Below the pieces are notes generated by a model, which had not been told where the DNA came from, did not search any database, and worked only from the letters and a program-made list of their open reading frames with translations. A stretch of DNA of 64,000 bases from Superficieibacter sp. 1612_C1 (GTDB taxonomy: Bacteria > Pseudomonadota > Gammaproteobacteria > Enterobacterales > Enterobacteriaceae): contig NZ_JADGMI010000004.1 in assembly GCF_015234305.1 (NCBI RefSeq), positions 186,001 to 250,000 on the forward strand, in the 5' to 3' direction. This document shows positions 62,207 through 64,000 of this stretch, one piece after another (position 1 is the first letter of the stretch; each line of letters begins with the position of its first letter). The position numbers and the translations under genes are program-made.

Positions 62207-63067
62207 TCAGGAGGCTTGACGTAAATGCTGATGTCCTTTATTCATCATGAGGATCTTAGAATAAACATCATCCTCGACAGCCCGCTTCGCCGATGCCATG
62301 ACGCGCGCCAGGTTCGCTTCATTATTATTCTGCTCATAGGCTTTGCCGACTGAGGTAATAAAGGCTTTGCGAAGATCGCTGGCAATATTAACTTTCACGA
62401 CATTATAATTCACAAAGCTGCGCAAAATATCTTCTGCAATCCCGGAGCCACCGTGGATCACCAGCGGCACCGGCGAGACTTCGGCAATTTTTGCCAGTAG
62501 AGGAATATCAATCCGTGGAATATCATCCAGACCGTGAACGTTGCCGATGGAAATTGCCAGCATGTCGCAGCCGGTTTGCTCGACAAAGGTGCGTACTTTT
62601 TCAGGCTCTGTTTTACAGTCTGCTTCGCTGATGTGATCGTCCTCTTTCCCCAGGATTGCGCCCAGCTCGGCTTCTACCGGTACGCCATACGATTTACAGA
62701 AATCTACGGCGGCGGCGGTAAAAGCAATATTTTCTTCGAAGGAGAATGCTGCGCCATCAATCATGACGGAAGTAAAACCTGCACGTACCGCCTGCTTAAC
62801 ATCATCAAAGGTCTTGCCGTGATCCAGATGAAGACTTACCGGCACATCCATTTTATCGGCGTGGCGTTTTACGATCTCATAAATATAATCGTAGCCTGAC
62901 AGCTGCGCATTGGTAGGCGCAATCTGAATAAAATTGGGCAGGCCTGAGCGTTCAATGGCATTAAGAATTGAAATCGTGGTTTCCAGATTCGTGGTGTTGA
63001 ACGCACCGGCAAGGACACGTTTCTCACGAATACGGTCCAGCAAGATTTTACCGTTAACTAATGGCAT
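62207..63067 (-). CDS. Class II ketose-bisphosphate aldolase (GatY/KbaY/Fba-like)
   Basis: Zinc aldolase of 286 residues. Catalytic Asp82 and zinc ligand His83 lie in LHLDHG, further ligands are His178 (GNVHGLDD) and His205 (VIHGGSG). It resembles tagatose/fructose-1,6-bisphosphate aldolases of polyol pathways, giving DHAP and glyceraldehyde-3-phosphate. GAGG precedes the ATG. The exact bisphosphate is not decided by sequence. Confidence 0.85.
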   Translation of the reverse strand: MPLVNGKILLDRIREKRVLAGAFNTTNLETTISILNAIERSGLPNFIQIAPTNAQLSGYDYIYEIVKRHADKMDVPVSLHLDHGKTFDDVKQAVRAGFTSVMIDGAAFSFEENIAFTAAAVDFCKSYGVPVEAELGAILGKEDDHISEADCKTEPEKVRTFVEQTGCDMLAISIGNVHGLDDIPRIDIPLLAKIAEVSPVPLVIHGGSGIAEDILRSFVNYNVVKVNIASDLRKAFITSVGKAYEQNNNEANLARVMASAKRAVEDDVYSKILMMNKGHQHLRQAS

Positions 63068-63078
63068 AGCATTATCCT

Positions 63079-63816
63079 CTATCTTCGTTGCAGAATAGTA
63101 CCTAAATAATATTTATCTGATTTAAGCCAGACATTGCCTAAATCAAATGGCATTTTATTTTCGAGAAAAACCAACTGTTCCAGATGCAAAACCGGAGCAT
63201 CTTCATTCACTTCGAGGTAATGTCCTCGCTCACTGCCAACTATTTTTGCTGCATAGCGGCTTTCGGAATAAACAATCTTCTGTCCGGACAACGCTTCAAC
63301 CGTCGGAAAAAGATTTTGCTTATTAAAATCAACGTCGGTAATACCTGGACACTGGGCAATATTGATTCGGTTTTCAATCAACATGACTCTTTCACCTTCG
63401 ACACTGCGAATGCGTTTAAGATAAAGAATGGGCGCGCCCGTCTCTATTCTTAATTTTTCAGCGACACTTTTCGATGCTTTCTCAATATAAGAATCAATGA
63501 CCTCGGTGGTAAATGATAAATGCTGGCTCTCCAGCGACTCAGCAAAAGACAACAAACCTTCCCCAAGCGCGTAAGAAATGTTTTCTTTCTTAACGAATGT
63601 GCCCTTTCCCTGGACCTGAACCAACAAACCTTCTTTAACCAGCATGGTCACGGCTTTTTTAACCGTCCCCCGACTGACATGGAGAATTTCCATGATCTGA
63701 TTTTCAGACGGAATGCGATCGCCTTTACCCAGTTCTCCCTTATAAATGTTTTCGCGGATCCATTCAGAAACCTGCATGTATAACGGGATTTCTGAATCTT
63801 TTAGTACGGTACTCAT
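63079..63816 (-). CDS. GntR-family (UTRA) transcriptional regulator
   Basis: HutC-type regulator of 245 residues: N-terminal winged helix (PLYMQVSEWIRENIYKGEL, then GDRIPSENQIMEILHVSRGTV) and a C-terminal UTRA effector domain. The start at 63816 follows GGAG; an in-frame ATG at 63843 lies upstream of it. First gene of the cluster, so probably autoregulated with the genes behind it. Confidence 0.87.
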   Translation of the reverse strand: MSTVLKDSEIPLYMQVSEWIRENIYKGELGKGDRIPSENQIMEILHVSRGTVKKAVTMLVKEGLLVQVQGKGTFVKKENISYALGEGLLSFAESLESQHLSFTTEVIDSYIEKASKSVAEKLRIETGAPILYLKRIRSVEGERVMLIENRINIAQCPGITDVDFNKQNLFPTVEALSGQKIVYSESRYAAKIVGSERGHYLEVNEDAPVLHLEQLVFLENKMPFDLGNVWLKSDKYYLGTILQRR

Positions 63817-63844
63817 GTTGTGCTTCTCCTGTGTGCAGATCATC

Positions 63845-63852
63845 TGTATACA
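63845..63852. promoter_or_regulatory. Candidate GntR/HutC-type operator core
   Basis: The perfect palindrome TGTATACA lies 29 bp upstream of the regulator start and resembles the HutC-subfamily consensus core (GTATA-C). One short palindrome alone is weak evidence. Confidence 0.35.
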
Positions 63853-63898
63853 ACTATGAACAAGTTACGATAATACAGGTTTTTTGAACATCTAACTA

Positions 63899-63914
63899 TA
63901 TGATCAACATCACA
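63899..63914 (-). promoter_or_regulatory. CRP-like site of the second polyol cluster
   Basis: On the minus strand TGTGA-TGTTGA-TCATA matches the CRP consensus with one mismatch, about 85 bp before the regulator start codon. It would give catabolite control. The rest of 63915-64000 shows no gene. Confidence 0.4.
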
Positions 63915-64000
63915 CTCTCAGCGCAACAACCCGATTCTCGCAGGGAAAACCATCGGCCGTCCTGCGATTATGGCCTCAACCGATTATTCGTCAGCTTTGA

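Overview
The window is chromosomal DNA of an enterobacterium of the family Enterobacteriaceae. Its backbone follows the Escherichia coli order closely on both strands: rpoH-ftsX-ftsE-ftsY / rsmD-yhhL-yhhN-zntA / tusA / yhhQ-dcrB / yhhS / yhhT / acpT / nikABCDE-nikR / yhiN / pitA / uspB / uspA / rsmJ-prlC / rlmJ / gor. Proteins are near E. coli length and very similar to it from memory. A Citrobacter-, Enterobacter- or Kosakonia-like genus fits, but the genus cannot be fixed from the sequence alone. No rRNA, tRNA, CRISPR array, prophage or intact insertion sequence was seen.

Layout. 1-8654: stress sigma factor and division/secretion genes, rRNA methylation and zinc export, with a conserved ZntR promoter. 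8660-12480: an accessory block of two related DHA2-type exporters and a MocR-type regulator. The second exporter and the regulator have both lost their 5' halves at one deletion joint near 11770. 12506-16724: tusA, yhhQ, dcrB, yhhS, yhhT. 16725-32612: a complete aryl polyene (APE) pigment cluster of 18 genes plus the phosphopantetheinyl transferase acpT. A degraded direct repeat of the yhhT 3' end brackets it, and apeJ carries an in-frame stop. 32613-38124: the nickel importer with NikR and FNR sites. 38131-40425: a GNAT remnant, an SDR and a yeaR-yoaG-yeaR-like cassette. 40711-44871: yhiN, pitA, uspB, uspA.

44919-52447 is a carbohydrate island in the uspA-rsmJ interval, where E. coli has dtpB. 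One arm encodes a sorbitol-6-phosphate-dehydrogenase-like SDR, a mannitol-type PTS permease (IICB and IIA), a DeoR-type regulator, a mannitol-1-phosphate-dehydrogenase-like enzyme and a private HPr. The opposing arm encodes a pentulose/hexulose-phosphate 3-epimerase-like protein, a SIS-domain hexuloisomerase-like protein and a HAD sugar phosphatase. Each arm is preceded by a long palindrome of the same design, so the two arms are probably one regulon for an unusual hexitol. 60702-63816 holds a second polyol-type cluster (GntR/UTRA regulator, class II aldolase, another private HPr, GatD-like dehydrogenase) that may continue past the window edge.

Working together: the APE genes build (starter ligase, ACPs, ketosynthases, ketoreductase, dehydratases), decorate and export a polyene, with acpT activating its carrier proteins. 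The polyol clusters import and phosphorylate sugar alcohols and convert them to glycolytic phosphates. RpoH made at one end would act on the heat-shock-type promoter in front of prlC near the other end.
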